In this document: one piece after another, positions 8,624 through 16,519 of the stretch
Numbering within the stretch: position 1 is the first letter of the stretch
Layout: every line of letters starts with the position of its first letter
Assembly (NCBI RefSeq): GCF_001905595.1
Contig: NZ_LIXI01000008.1
Location: 277,465-341,464 of the forward strand
From: Streptomyces sp. CB00316
GTDB taxonomy: Bacteria; Actinomycetota; Actinomycetes; Streptomycetales; Streptomycetaceae
Direction of reading: 5' to 3'
DNA: 64,000 nt
Notes under the pieces: model-generated
Seen by the model: only the letters and a program-made list of their open reading frames with translations
Database searches by the model: none
Told to the model about the DNA's origin: nothing
Translations under genes and position numbers: made by a program

Positions 8624-9457
8624 TCAGAGCGGCAGCGGGGTCCCCGGCGGCGGGGCGGCGGCGCACGCGGCGTCGAGCCGGATGCGGTGGGCCATCACGG
8701 CGTCCGGATCGTCGATGAGGTCGACGCGGACGCCGGGCGTCTCCAGGACCGCCTGGTCGCCGATCTCCGGGGCGGGCACCCGCAGCAGGTGCAGGGGCGG
8801 CATGGCGGTCATGGCGTGCGGCGGGTGGTCCAGCGGCACCACCTGGACGGTGATGTGCGGCTGCTCCATCGCCTCGGCCAGCGCCCGGTGCTGCCCGGCC
8901 ATGGTCTCCGCGTCGCCCACCCGGGTATACAGGGCGGCAGCCGGGAACAGGGCCCACAGGGCCGTACCGCGCTCGCTCAGCCGGCGCCGACGCTCCCTCA
9001 GCAGCTCCAGGCGGCGCTCACGACGGGCGGGGGTGTCGTCGGGGTACCGCACCCGGTACAGCCCGGCGGCGTAGGCGGAGGTGCGCAGCAGCTCGGGCAC
9101 GAGGGCGGGGTGCCAGGTGCGCACCAGGCTGGCCGAGGACTCGACCCCGATGACGTCCTGCTGCCAGCTCTCCATGGCGTCCCGCCAGTGGTGCCACCAG
9201 CCGGGCAGGTTCGCGGCTCCGAGCCCGGTCAGGATGGGTTCGGCGACGGCGGGCGGGGCCCCGTAGCGGCGCAGCAGCGCGGCGACCTGCCGGGCGTCGA
9301 GGCCGGTCTCGGCCCGCTCGATCCGTCGTACGGTCGCGGGGTGCGCGTCCAGCGCGTCGGCGGCGGCTCGGAGGGTGAGGCCCGCCTGTTCCCGCAGTAT
9401 CCGCAGCCGGGCCGCCAGGACGCGGTGCTGCACCGTGGGGCCGGAGCGGGGTCGCAT
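8624..9457 (-). CDS. XRE-family regulator with DUF5753 domain
   Basis: 277 aa from ATG 9457, with AGGT about 8 nt upstream. An N-terminal helix-turn-helix (LRILREQAGLTLRAAADALD, then HPATVRRIERAETGLDARQV) is followed by the DUF5753 effector domain, with typical WQQDVIGVESSASLVRTWHP, VPELLRTSAYA and HITVQVVPLDHPPH. These WhiJ-type regulators are numerous in Streptomyces and usually sit beside a DUF397 peptide and an anti-sigma-like HATPase. Here the HATPase is divergent, 87 bp away, with a palindrome between, and no DUF397 gene is present. Repression of its neighbour and of itself is a reasonable inference. Confidence 0.92.
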   Translation of the reverse strand: MRPRSGPTVQHRVLAARLRILREQAGLTLRAAADALDAHPATVRRIERAETGLDARQVAALLRRYGAPPAVAEPILTGLGAANLPGWWHHWRDAMESWQQDVIGVESSASLVRTWHPALVPELLRTSAYAAGLYRVRYPDDTPARRERRLELLRERRRRLSERGTALWALFPAAALYTRVGDAETMAGQHRALAEAMEQPHITVQVVPLDHPPHAMTAMPPLHLLRVPAPEIGDQAVLETPGVRVDLIDDPDAVMAHRIRLDAACAAAPPPGTPLPL

Positions 9458-9510
9458 GCTCGTACCTCGTTCGTCGAGCCCCGGGGCGGAGCCGTGGACA
9501 CTCTGTCGCT

Positions 9511-9530
9511 TGCAAAGTATGCACTTTGCA
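9511..9530. promoter_or_regulatory. Palindromic operator between XRE-DUF5753 and HATPase genes
   Basis: TGCAAAGTATGCACTTTGCA has perfect 8-bp arms around ATGC. It lies 54 bp from the XRE start and 15 bp before the HATPase ATG, where bound protein would block transcription of the latter. The region is AT-rich compared with its surroundings. Assignment to the XRE-DUF5753 protein is by position. Confidence 0.65.
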
Positions 9531-9544
9531 CCGAGAGTACATAC

Positions 9545-10036
9545 ATGTCGGAAATAGTCAGTTGCGCGGAACGCGCTCCGGAAAACAGGGGAGCCAGAGG
9601 TGCCCACAGCTGGTGGGTCCCCCGGTTGCCCGGGGGCGTTCCCGAAGCCCGTCACCGAGTGCAGGAGGCGATGCACGCGTGGGGAGAACCCTCGGAACGC
9701 ATCGAGGCCGCGGCGCTGATAGTGACCGAACTGGTCGCCAACGCCGTCCAGCACACCAGCACCCGCCGGATCCGCTGTCGTCTTCTCCGCTCGGCCGAAG
9801 GGGTCCGGATCTGCGTGTGGAACCGCGGCCGGGCCCGTATCCCGGCGCCGGCGTCCCCGGCCGACTCCGCGGGGCTGCCCGTCGAGGCGGCTCCACCGGC
9901 GAACGGCCCCGACGGCGACGATTCACTCGACTGTCTGACCGAGGACGGCAGAGGCCTCCTGCTCGTGGACGCCCTGGCGGCCCGCTGGGGCACGCGCACC
10001 GCACTGGCCGGCCGGCTCGTCTGGGCCGACGTCTGA
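9545..10036 (+). CDS. Anti-sigma-type ATP-binding protein (HATPase_c_2)
   Basis: 163 aa. The N box is clear (ALIVTELVANAVQHT), and a later G box (TEDGRGLLLVDALAARWGT) completes a GHKL ATP-binding fold of the RsbW/SpoIIAB class. A 25-residue insertion rich in Ala/Pro/Asp lies between the two boxes. No histidine-kinase phosphoacceptor is present. Proteins of this type bind sigma or anti-anti-sigma factors, or act in WhiJ-like switch loci. Expression is probably set by the palindrome just before its start. There is no clear ribosome site, so the transcript may be leaderless or nearly so. Confidence 0.87.
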   Translation: MSEIVSCAERAPENRGARGAHSWWVPRLPGGVPEARHRVQEAMHAWGEPSERIEAAALIVTELVANAVQHTSTRRIRCRLLRSAEGVRICVWNRGRARIPAPASPADSAGLPVEAAPPANGPDGDDSLDCLTEDGRGLLLVDALAARWGTRTALAGRLVWADV

Positions 10037-10084
10037 TGCTCCCCGCGTGAACAGGGGTTGGGACTCCCCCATCCCTCCAGGTGA

Positions 10085-10792
10085 TCAGACAGGAGCGGTA
10101 CGGCACTCCGGGTGACCCCAGCCGTTCGGGTTCTTCGCGATCGGCTCCTTCGCCGCGTACGTCCTACCGCAGTGACACCGCCCTGCGAAACGCGCCTTGA
10201 TCGTGCCGTTGGACCGCCCGGTCCGGGACGCACCCCCCGCGGCCTTCGCCTCCCCCGCGCCGCCGCCCGTCTCCGTACGCCCCTTCGTGGAGCGCGCCTG
10301 GGCGGGTACGGGCAGCGTGGTCGCGCCGTACGCCGTACCGGCCGGCCGCTGCGCCACCGCCGCCTCGCTGGCGGCCTGGTCGGCGAGCGCGTTGAGCGGG
10401 TCGCCGTCCACCTGGTGGGCGGGCACGTAGCGGAACGTGACGGTACGGGCGGTGAGCAGGGCGTCGATGCGGGTGACCAGCTCGCGGTTGGCGACCGGCT
10501 TGCCCGCCGAGGTCTTGAAGCCGTTGCGCTTCCAGCCGGGCAGCCATTTGGTCACGGCGTTCATGGCGTACTGCGAGTCCATCCGCACCTCGACACGGAC
10601 CGCCGGGTCGGTGGACTCCAGCAGTTCGGCCAGGGCGGTGAGCTCGGCGACGTTGTTCGTCGCGGTGCCCAGCGGGCCCGCCTCCCAGCGCTGCGGGCTG
10701 CCCTGCGCGTCGGCGACGACCCAGGCCCAGGCGGCCGGTCCGGGATTTCCCTTGGACGCTCCGTCACACGCGGCGATGATGCTCTCGTTCAT
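10085..10792 (-). CDS. Ribonuclease H (RNase HI type) with C-terminal zinc-ribbon-like tail
   Basis: 235 aa from ATG 10792, with GGGGG just upstream. Residues 1-145 form the RNase HI fold with all catalytic carboxylates: D10 in ACDGASKGNPGPAAW, the glutamate of NNVAELTALAELL, D of MDSQYAMN, and the last D in NALADQAA. It degrades the RNA strand of RNA-DNA hybrids. A Gly/Ala-rich linker then leads to a tail with CHCGRTY and GHPEC, which looks like a small metal-binding ribbon. That is an uncommon addition and could aid nucleic acid binding. Confidence 0.92.
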   Translation of the reverse strand: MNESIIAACDGASKGNPGPAAWAWVVADAQGSPQRWEAGPLGTATNNVAELTALAELLESTDPAVRVEVRMDSQYAMNAVTKWLPGWKRNGFKTSAGKPVANRELVTRIDALLTARTVTFRYVPAHQVDGDPLNALADQAASEAAVAQRPAGTAYGATTLPVPAQARSTKGRTETGGGAGEAKAAGGASRTGRSNGTIKARFAGRCHCGRTYAAKEPIAKNPNGWGHPECRTAPV

Positions 10793-10868
10793 CCCCCGAT
10801 CATGCCAGCCCGGCATGACCGCTCGGACCGGTGGCCGAGGCCCTCCCCCGACCTTCAAGACACTTCGC

Positions 10869-10946
10869 TCAGGGCGCGATCGAGTTGACGTACCCGCCGT
10901 CGACCCATAGCGCCGCCCCGGTCATCGCCGACGCCTGGGCATCAGA
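10869..10946 (-). pseudogene. C-terminal remnant of a short-chain dehydrogenase
   Basis: Twenty-five residues end SDAQASAMTGAALWVDGGY and then VNSIAP before TGA at 10869-10871. This is the unmistakable C-terminal strand-loop of a classical SDR (A-S-x-M-T-G-x-x-L-x-V-D-G-G). The similarity stops abruptly before the SD, and no Rossmann or YxxxK part lies upstream. It is a stub left by a deletion whose breakpoint is close to 10946. No ribosome site or start fits it as a peptide. Confidence 0.72.
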
Positions 10947-11167
10947 TCGATGCGCACCCGCTTCTCCCCTTGCTCGCTCTCTCCGTACCTGCCTCTTCGT
11001 CCGTCTGCCGGCCGCCCCCGCAGGCCACCGCGTTCACCCCCGGAATCGCACCGGCCGGGGGCCGGCGCCCGGCGGGGTGCGGCGCGCCCTGTTGACCTCG
11101 ACCAAACTTGAGGTTCTAGCGTTCTCAGGAGTCCGCATACCCAGGCCGTCAGAGTTCGGAGCGCCCC

Positions 11168-13057
11168 ATGGACATGGAAGTCACCGCATGGACATCGCTG
11201 CACAGTGCGATGAACGCCGAGCAGGACCGGCGCCCCTTCTCCAAGGCGACGCTACGCCGCATCCTGGTCTTCGCCCGGCCCCACAAGGCCCGCATCCACC
11301 GGTTCCTCCTGCTCAGCACCGTCACCGCGCTGCTCGCGGTGGCCACCCCGGTCCTCGCGGGGCGCGTCGTCGACGCCATCGTGCGGGGTTCGGACTCCGG
11401 GACGGTCACCCGGCTCGCCCTGCTGATCGCCCTGATCGCGGTCGCCGAGGCCGGGCTCGGACTGCTCACCCGCTGGCTGTCGGCCAACCTCGGCGAGGGG
11501 CTGATCCTCGATCTGCGGACCGCGGTCTACGACCATGTGCAGCGGATGCCGGTCGCCTTCTTCACCCGCACCCGGACCGGCGCCCTGGTCAGCCGGCTCA
11601 ACAACGACGTGATCGGCGCCCAGCGCGCGTTCAGCAACACACTCTCCGGTGTAGTCTCCAACCTCGTCACCCTGCTGCTGACGCTCGCCGTGATGCTCAC
11701 GATCTCCTGGCAGATCACGCTGCTCTCACTGGTCCTGCTCCCGGTGTTCGTCGTACCGGCCCGCCGGATGGGGGCCAGGATGGCCGGACTCCAGCGGGAG
11801 GCCGCCCATCACAACGCCTCGATGGGAACCCAGATGACCGAGCGGTTCTCCGCTCCCGGCGCCACCCTCGTCAAGCTCTTCGGCCGCCCGTCGCTGGAGT
11901 CCGCCGAGTTCGCCGAGCGGGCCCGCCGGGTGCGGGACATCGGGGTCCGCTCCGCCATGGCCCAGTCCGCGTTCATCACCGCCCTCACCCTGGTCTCCGC
12001 CCTCGCGCTCGCCCTGGTCTACGGACTCGGCGGCTACTACGCGCTGCGCGGCACCCTGGAGCCGGGGGCCGTGGTGGCGCTGGCCCTGCTGCTGACCCGG
12101 ATGTACGCCCCGCTGACCGCGCTGGCCGGGGCCCGGGTCGAGGTGATGAGCGCGCTCGTCAGCTTCGAGCGGGTCTTCGAGGTCCTGGACCTGAAGCCGC
12201 TGATCGAACAGAAGCCGGACGCCCGTCAGGTGCCGGAGGGCCAGGTCTCGGTCGAGTTCGAGAAGGTCTCCTTCGGCTACCCGTCCGCGGAGAAGGTCTC
12301 CCTCGCCTCGCTGGAGGAGGTCGCGACGCTGGACAACCGCGGCGGCACCCCGGTCCTGCACGAGGTGTCCTTCCGCGCCGAACCGGGCCAGATGATCGCC
12401 CTGGTGGGCTCCTCGGGCGCGGGCAAGTCGACGATCGCCCAGCTGCTGCCCCGGCTGTACGACGCGGATGCCGGTTCCGTACGGCTGAACGGGATCGACG
12501 TACGCGATCTGAGCGCCGACTCCATCCGCGACACGCTGGGGATGGTCACCCAGGACGGGCACCTCTTCCACGAGTCCGTACGCGCCAATCTGCTGCTGGC
12601 CCGACCCGACGCCTCCGAGGAGGACATCTGGGACGCCCTGCGCCGCTCCCGGCTGGAGGGGCTCATCGCCTCGCTGCCGGAGGGCCTCGACACGGTGGTC
12701 GGCGAGCGCGGCTACCGGCTCTCCGGTGGTGAGCGTCAGCGGCTCACCATCGCCCGGCTGCTGCTGGCCCGTCAGCGGGTCGTCATCCTGGACGAGGCGA
12801 CCGCGCACCTGGACTCCACCTCCGAGGCCGCCGTCCAGGAGGCCCTGGCCGAGGCGCTGGAGGGGCGGACCGCCGTGGTGATCGCGCACCGACTCTCCAC
12901 CGTACGGGCGGCCGATCAGATCCTGGTCGTCGAGGCGGGCCGGATCGTGGAGCGCGGCACCCACGGCGAACTGCTCGCGGCAGGCGGGCGTTACGAGGAG
13001 CTGTACCGCACCCAGTTCGACCGGCCCTCGGCGGACGAGGCCCAGCCGGTCGGCTGA
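11168..13057 (+). CDS. ABC exporter half-transporter (fused membrane and ATPase domains)
   Basis: 629 aa; ATG at 11168, with a second in-frame ATG two codons later. The six-helix ABC transmembrane exporter domain spans about 40-325. The ATPase follows: Walker A GSSGAGKST near 412, Q-loop MVTQDGHLF, signature LSGGERQRL near 517, Walker B VVILDEATAHLD and switch HRLSTV. It should work as a homodimer exporting a drug or lipid. The Q-loop to signature spacing is normal and all nucleotide-binding residues are intact. An insertion before the ATPase (EKVSLASLEEVATLDNRG) is a little longer than usual. The substrate cannot be read from the sequence. Confidence 0.94.
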   Translation: MDMEVTAWTSLHSAMNAEQDRRPFSKATLRRILVFARPHKARIHRFLLLSTVTALLAVATPVLAGRVVDAIVRGSDSGTVTRLALLIALIAVAEAGLGLLTRWLSANLGEGLILDLRTAVYDHVQRMPVAFFTRTRTGALVSRLNNDVIGAQRAFSNTLSGVVSNLVTLLLTLAVMLTISWQITLLSLVLLPVFVVPARRMGARMAGLQREAAHHNASMGTQMTERFSAPGATLVKLFGRPSLESAEFAERARRVRDIGVRSAMAQSAFITALTLVSALALALVYGLGGYYALRGTLEPGAVVALALLLTRMYAPLTALAGARVEVMSALVSFERVFEVLDLKPLIEQKPDARQVPEGQVSVEFEKVSFGYPSAEKVSLASLEEVATLDNRGGTPVLHEVSFRAEPGQMIALVGSSGAGKSTIAQLLPRLYDADAGSVRLNGIDVRDLSADSIRDTLGMVTQDGHLFHESVRANLLLARPDASEEDIWDALRRSRLEGLIASLPEGLDTVVGERGYRLSGGERQRLTIARLLLARQRVVILDEATAHLDSTSEAAVQEALAEALEGRTAVVIAHRLSTVRAADQILVVEAGRIVERGTHGELLAAGGRYEELYRTQFDRPSADEAQPVG

Positions 13058-13070
13058 GCAGAGGCTCCCG

Positions 13071-13331
13071 TCAGCGGCGGACGAGGCGGAGACGTTCCGT
13101 GGTGCGCAGGCGCCGCAGGGCGTCCCCGCCGCAGCTGCGCCACTGCTTCGGCGAGACCCGGGGGCGGTGGGCGCCGTTGGTGACGAGCGCGTTCACCGAG
13201 GTCATCGGGTCCGCCGCCATGGACTTGGCGAGCAGCACACCGACCACCAGCGGCAGCAGCGTGACCGCCAGGGCGGTGCCTGCGGTGGTGACGTGCTGGA
13301 TGTGGGGGCGGCGCTGCGCTGCGGAGTCCAT
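13071..13331 (-). CDS. Small single-pass membrane protein, unrecognised
   Basis: 86 aa from ATG 13331. One hydrophobic helix (TALAVTLLPLVVGVLLA, about 19-35) is followed by a basic tail ending LRRLRTTERLRLVRR, which suggests a cytoplasmic positive C-terminus. Codon use is GC-rich at third positions. GAGG precedes the ATG unusually closely, so the start is uncertain. It converges with the ABC exporter, 13 bp away. I do not recognise a family. Confidence 0.55.
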   Translation of the reverse strand: MDSAAQRRPHIQHVTTAGTALAVTLLPLVVGVLLAKSMAADPMTSVNALVTNGAHRPRVSPKQWRSCGGDALRRLRTTERLRLVRR

Positions 13332-13493
13332 GGCCTCATTCGAACAGCGGGCGGGTGGCGGAACATCGGGGCAGGTACTCAGCGGTGACGTCCGCGCATA
13401 CTCAGACGCGCGCACGGGGACGCTGGGGACGCGGCCCCGGACCGCGGGGCCACGGCCGCGGTGCGGCCGCCGGACCACGGAAGGACCACGCCG

Positions 13494-14183
13494 ATGAGCG
13501 AGCACCAGGCGCAGTCGGCGGAGCGCCCGGACGGAGTCCCGGCCGAAGACCGGGCGGGCACCCACGGGCTCCCCGCCGCGACGGTGTTCGACGCTCTGGG
13601 CGCCGAGTACGAGCGGGCGTTCGCCGGTTCGGCCGCCCACCACGCCTCGCTGGACCGGCTGCTGGAACACCTCGCGCCCGGCAGCCGGGTCCTGGACGCC
13701 GGCAGCGGGACGGGCGTCCCGACCGCGCGGCGGCTGGCCACGGCCGGACACCGGGTGGTGGGCGTCGACGTCTCCCCGGTGATGACCGCACTGGCGGCCC
13801 GGCAGGTGCCGGACGCCGAGTTCCGGTGCGCCGACATCCGGGAGCTGCCGTGGGCGGACGGGGAGTTCGACGCCGCCTGCGTCTACTTCTCGCTGCTGCA
13901 GATGTCACGCGGTGAGCAGAGCGAGCTGCTGAGCCGGCTGGGCCGGGCGGTGAAGCCGGGGGGCCGGCTGGCGGTGGCCACCGTGCCGGTGGACGTGGCG
14001 GACGTGAGCGCCGTCTTCATGGGCCAGCCGGTGGTGGTGTCGAGCTTCGGCGAGGAGGAGTTCGTCTCCGTGGTGACCGGGGCGGGGTTCGCGGTGGAGG
14101 AGCGGCACAGCGTGCTGTTCACCCCGGACCATCCGGCGGGCGCCCCCGAGCCGCATCTCTTCCTGCACGGCCGTCGCATCTGA
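13494..14183 (+). CDS. Class I SAM-dependent methyltransferase
   Basis: 229 aa. The SAM-binding fold shows motif I VLDAGSGTGVPTARRLA near residue 67, the acidic end of strand 2 (VVGVDVSP), DAEFRCADIRELPW and the post-motif VKPGGRLAVATV. It resembles UbiE/COQ5-like small-molecule methyltransferases. No substrate-specific domain is present. The start was chosen at MSEHQAQ, after which strong coding bias begins. It stands alone between an inward-facing small gene and a long intergenic region. Confidence 0.9.
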   Translation: MSEHQAQSAERPDGVPAEDRAGTHGLPAATVFDALGAEYERAFAGSAAHHASLDRLLEHLAPGSRVLDAGSGTGVPTARRLATAGHRVVGVDVSPVMTALAARQVPDAEFRCADIRELPWADGEFDAACVYFSLLQMSRGEQSELLSRLGRAVKPGGRLAVATVPVDVADVSAVFMGQPVVVSSFGEEEFVSVVTGAGFAVEERHSVLFTPDHPAGAPEPHLFLHGRRI

Positions 14184-14317
14184 CGCCCCAGCCCCAAGGC
14201 TTTCGCAATCACAAAGAACAAGCCGAATGAATGACAAGAATGGCGCATTCGCGTTCCTTCACGAGAAGGTAATGCGATAGCAAAGTTCTGGTCTATATGC
14301 TGAGCTGTAGTCGTATC

Positions 14318-14346
14318 CATTCGGACGCCGACCTTGCGTCCGGATG
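14318..14346. promoter_or_regulatory. Inverted repeat in AT-rich intergenic region upstream of SulP
   Basis: CATTCGGACGC and GCGTCCGGATG pair with one mismatch across a 7-nt loop. The repeat sits in the 558 bp between the methyltransferase and the SulP gene, whose first 230 bp are markedly AT-rich for this genome and include TATATG at 14294-14299. It could be an RNA hairpin or an operator. Confidence 0.4.
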
Positions 14347-14352
14347 GGCCAC

Positions 14353-14398
14353 ATGTTCGGAAGAACGCGAGGTGAAACACACTCCCCCTCCCGAACAT
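14353..14398. promoter_or_regulatory. Second inverted repeat, ATGTTCGG / CCGAACAT
   Basis: Eight-bp arms, ATGTTCGG (14353-14360) and CCGAACAT (14391-14398), match perfectly across a 30 bp spacer. The spacer carries GGTGAAACACAC. Together with the hairpin just upstream, this makes the region the densest dyad cluster without a gene in the window. No regulator gene is adjacent, so the binding protein is unknown. Confidence 0.35.
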
Positions 14399-14483
14399 TC
14401 ATACGGATTCAATCAGCGCATTCGTCAAGATGACCCGACCACACCGCTCCCCGGCCTCGCCGGATGCAGGAGGCAGGCCACCC

Positions 14484-14666
14484 ATGAAGTCCCTTGTCGC
14501 ACCCGCCCGGACTTTCACCGGGCACGACACCGCGAACGCAAAGGAGGCCGGGCTCCCCACACACGCCCGGCCCCCGAGACCTTTCCGCGTGAGCCGCGGC
14601 GTAGTGCCCCCCGGCTCGATCAGCGTTCACCGGCCGGAGAGCGGCTCGTCGTGCGGCCGCCTCTGA
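14484..14666 (+). CDS. Small ORF with strong ribosome site, possible carbonic anhydrase N-terminal remnant
   Basis: 60 aa beginning MKSLVAPARTFTGHDTANAK. AGGAGG lies 10 nt before the ATG, one of the better ribosome sites in the window. The opening resembles the first helix of beta-carbonic anhydrases that often accompany SulP transporters in actinomycetes. RVSRGVVPPGSI and, one frame over, LDQRSPAGERLVVR faintly recall the SRVVPxLITGARPGELFxxR segment. No zinc-binding Cys-x-Asp-x-Arg or His-x2-Cys remains. It may instead be a short leader peptide. Confidence is low. Confidence 0.35.
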   Translation: MKSLVAPARTFTGHDTANAKEAGLPTHARPPRPFRVSRGVVPPGSISVHRPESGSSCGRL

Positions 14667-14741
14667 CGGCTTCCCGCCCCCCACTCGTCCGCGCCCCGGC
14701 CCCGCCGGGGCCGGACCTCACCCTCAAGGGAATCGTCACCC

Positions 14742-16211
14742 GTGATCTCCGTGAAGGAACTCAAGAATCCCCACGTCGTACGACGTGACCTGCTGGCGTC
14801 ACTCGTCGTCTTCCTGGTCGCCCTCCCCCTCTGCGTCGGCGTCGCCGTCGCCTCCGGCGTACCGGCCGAACTCGGCCTGGTCACCGGCATCGTCGGCGGC
14901 CTGGTCGTCGGCATGCTGCCGGGCAGCAAGCTCCAGGTCAGCGGGCCCGCCGCCGGCCTCACCGTCCTGGTCTACGAGGCGGTCACGGAGTTCGGTCTCG
15001 CCACCCTCGGGCCGATCGTCCTGGCCGCCGGCCTGCTCCAGGTGGTGCTGGGCGTGGCGCGCTTCGGCCGTTGGTTCCGCGCCATCTCCGTCTCCGTCGT
15101 GCAGGGCATGCTCGCGGGCATCGGCCTGGTCATCGTGCTGGGCCAGCTGTACGCCATGGCCGACACCGAGCAGCCGGGAACCGCCCTCGCCAAACTGGCC
15201 GGGCTGCCCGGTCTCGCCGCCGAGATCGTCACGGACAACGAGGCCATGACCGCCTTCGGCCTCGGCGCGGGGACCGTCGCCGTCATGCTGCTCTGGCCGA
15301 AGCTCCCCGCCGGCGTACGGATGGTCCCCGCGCCCCTCGCCGCGGTCGGCCTGGCCACCGCCGTCGCCGCCCTGGCCGGGCTGCGGCCCCTGGTGGCCGA
15401 TGTGAACGGGCTGCTGCACGCCATCGACCTGCCCGGTGCGGCGGAGTTCGGCAATCTGGCGAACGTGGCCGTCATCGGTACCGTCCTCGCCTTCGCCCTC
15501 ATCGCCTCGGCCGAGAGCCTGTTCAGCGCGGCGGCCATCGACCGGATGCACGACGGCCCCCCTACCGACTACGACAAGGAGCTGGTCGCGCAGGGCGTCG
15601 GCAACACGATCTGCGGGGCGCTCGGCGCACTCCCCATGACCGCCGTCATCGTCCGCAGCGCTGCCAACGTCCAGGCCGGGGCCACCACCGCGCTCTCCCG
15701 GGTCGCCCACGGGCTGTGGCTGCTGCTCTTCGCGGCGCTGCTGCCCGCTGCCATCGGCATCATCCCGCTCGCCTCGCTCGCCGGGATCCTGGTGCACGCC
15801 GGGTGCAAGCTGGTACCTGTCAAGGAGTTCGGCCCGCTGTGGCGCGAACACCGCGGGGAGGCCGTGCTGTTGGCGGTCACGGCACTGGCCATCGTGGTGA
15901 CCAACCTCTTCGAGGGTGTGGTGCTGGGCCTGCTGCTGGCCGTGGTCAAGTCGGCCTGGGAGACCTCCCACGTACAGCTCTCCACCCGCCAGCTCACCGG
16001 CGGCCGGGTCGTGGTGACCCTCACCGGCAACGCGACCTTCCTCCGACTGCCCCGCATCCTGGAGCAGTTGGAGAAGCTGCCGCAGGACCAGCCCATAGAG
16101 CTGGACCTCAGCGGCCTGCGCCATCTCGACCACGCCTGCCGGGTGGCACTGGAGAACTGGGCCCGCCGGCACAACGACGCGGAGACCGACCCGGTGACGA
16201 TCCGCCGGTAG
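14742..16211 (+). CDS. SulP-family anion transporter (SLC26-like) with STAS domain
   Basis: 489 aa from GTG 14742. It begins VKELKNPHVVRRDLLASLVVFLVALPLCVGVA, which matches the SulP entry helix, and about ten to twelve membrane segments run to roughly residue 400. A C-terminal STAS-like part follows, starting at QLTGGRVVVTLTGNATFLRLPRI and ending in DLSGLRHLDHACR. Such transporters move sulfate, or bicarbonate when paired with carbonic anhydrase. Carbonic anhydrase fragments directly after the gene, and possibly before it, favour bicarbonate here. Confidence 0.92.
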   Translation: MISVKELKNPHVVRRDLLASLVVFLVALPLCVGVAVASGVPAELGLVTGIVGGLVVGMLPGSKLQVSGPAAGLTVLVYEAVTEFGLATLGPIVLAAGLLQVVLGVARFGRWFRAISVSVVQGMLAGIGLVIVLGQLYAMADTEQPGTALAKLAGLPGLAAEIVTDNEAMTAFGLGAGTVAVMLLWPKLPAGVRMVPAPLAAVGLATAVAALAGLRPLVADVNGLLHAIDLPGAAEFGNLANVAVIGTVLAFALIASAESLFSAAAIDRMHDGPPTDYDKELVAQGVGNTICGALGALPMTAVIVRSAANVQAGATTALSRVAHGLWLLLFAALLPAAIGIIPLASLAGILVHAGCKLVPVKEFGPLWREHRGEAVLLAVTALAIVVTNLFEGVVLGLLLAVVKSAWETSHVQLSTRQLTGGRVVVTLTGNATFLRLPRILEQLEKLPQDQPIELDLSGLRHLDHACRVALENWARRHNDAETDPVTIRR

Positions 16212-16372
16212 CCCGGCCGACGGCACGGCGGTGCCCTCGGCTCGGGGGTGCGCTCTCAGGACGAGCTGGGCGCGCCGGCGGTGCGGGCCGGCCTGCGGGT
16301 GCGCCGCTGCGACGACATCGACTGGGACCACCGGCTGTGGGTCCGGCGCACCCGGCGGCGGGGGTGGCAGGA

Positions 16373-16486
16373 GACGCCGTACGCCGGTCCCTGCGGCGGG
16401 TGACGAACACTCCGTTCATCCCGCTCACCGGCCAGGTCCGCGGCTTCGTCTTCGACGTCACCACCGGCCGCCTCGACGAGGTCGTC
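16373..16486 (+). pseudogene. C-terminal remnant of a beta-carbonic anhydrase (Rv1284-like)
   Basis: The frame from 16373 reads DAVRRSLRRVTNTPFIPLTG then QVRGFVFDVTTGRLDEVV. This closely follows the remembered C-terminus of mycobacterial Rv1284-type beta-carbonic anhydrases (VRQSLRRIExNPF...LRGFVFDVATGKLNEV). The zinc site and the rest are absent, and the frame has no stop of its own before entering antisense of the next gene. Just upstream, in the SulP frame, 16260-16403 encodes another GC3-biased piece (RCDDIDWDHRLWVRRTRRRG) of unknown origin. The region looks like a patchwork left by deletions. Confidence 0.62.
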
Positions 16487-16519
16487 CGACGGCCGGTGGG
16501 GCGGACCGGGCCGGCGCGC

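Noticed and set aside
14297..14788. A 163-codon ORF overlapping the SulP start
   Set aside because: Amino acid composition is random Arg/Pro, third-position bias is absent and it conflicts with the SulP GTG start.
16260..16403. Possible tyrosine recombinase fragment (DDIDWDHRLWVRRTRRRG)
   Set aside because: The block vaguely recalls an integrase core strand, but there is no catalytic Arg/His/Tyr, no att repeat and no other phage feature, so I do not call an integrase.
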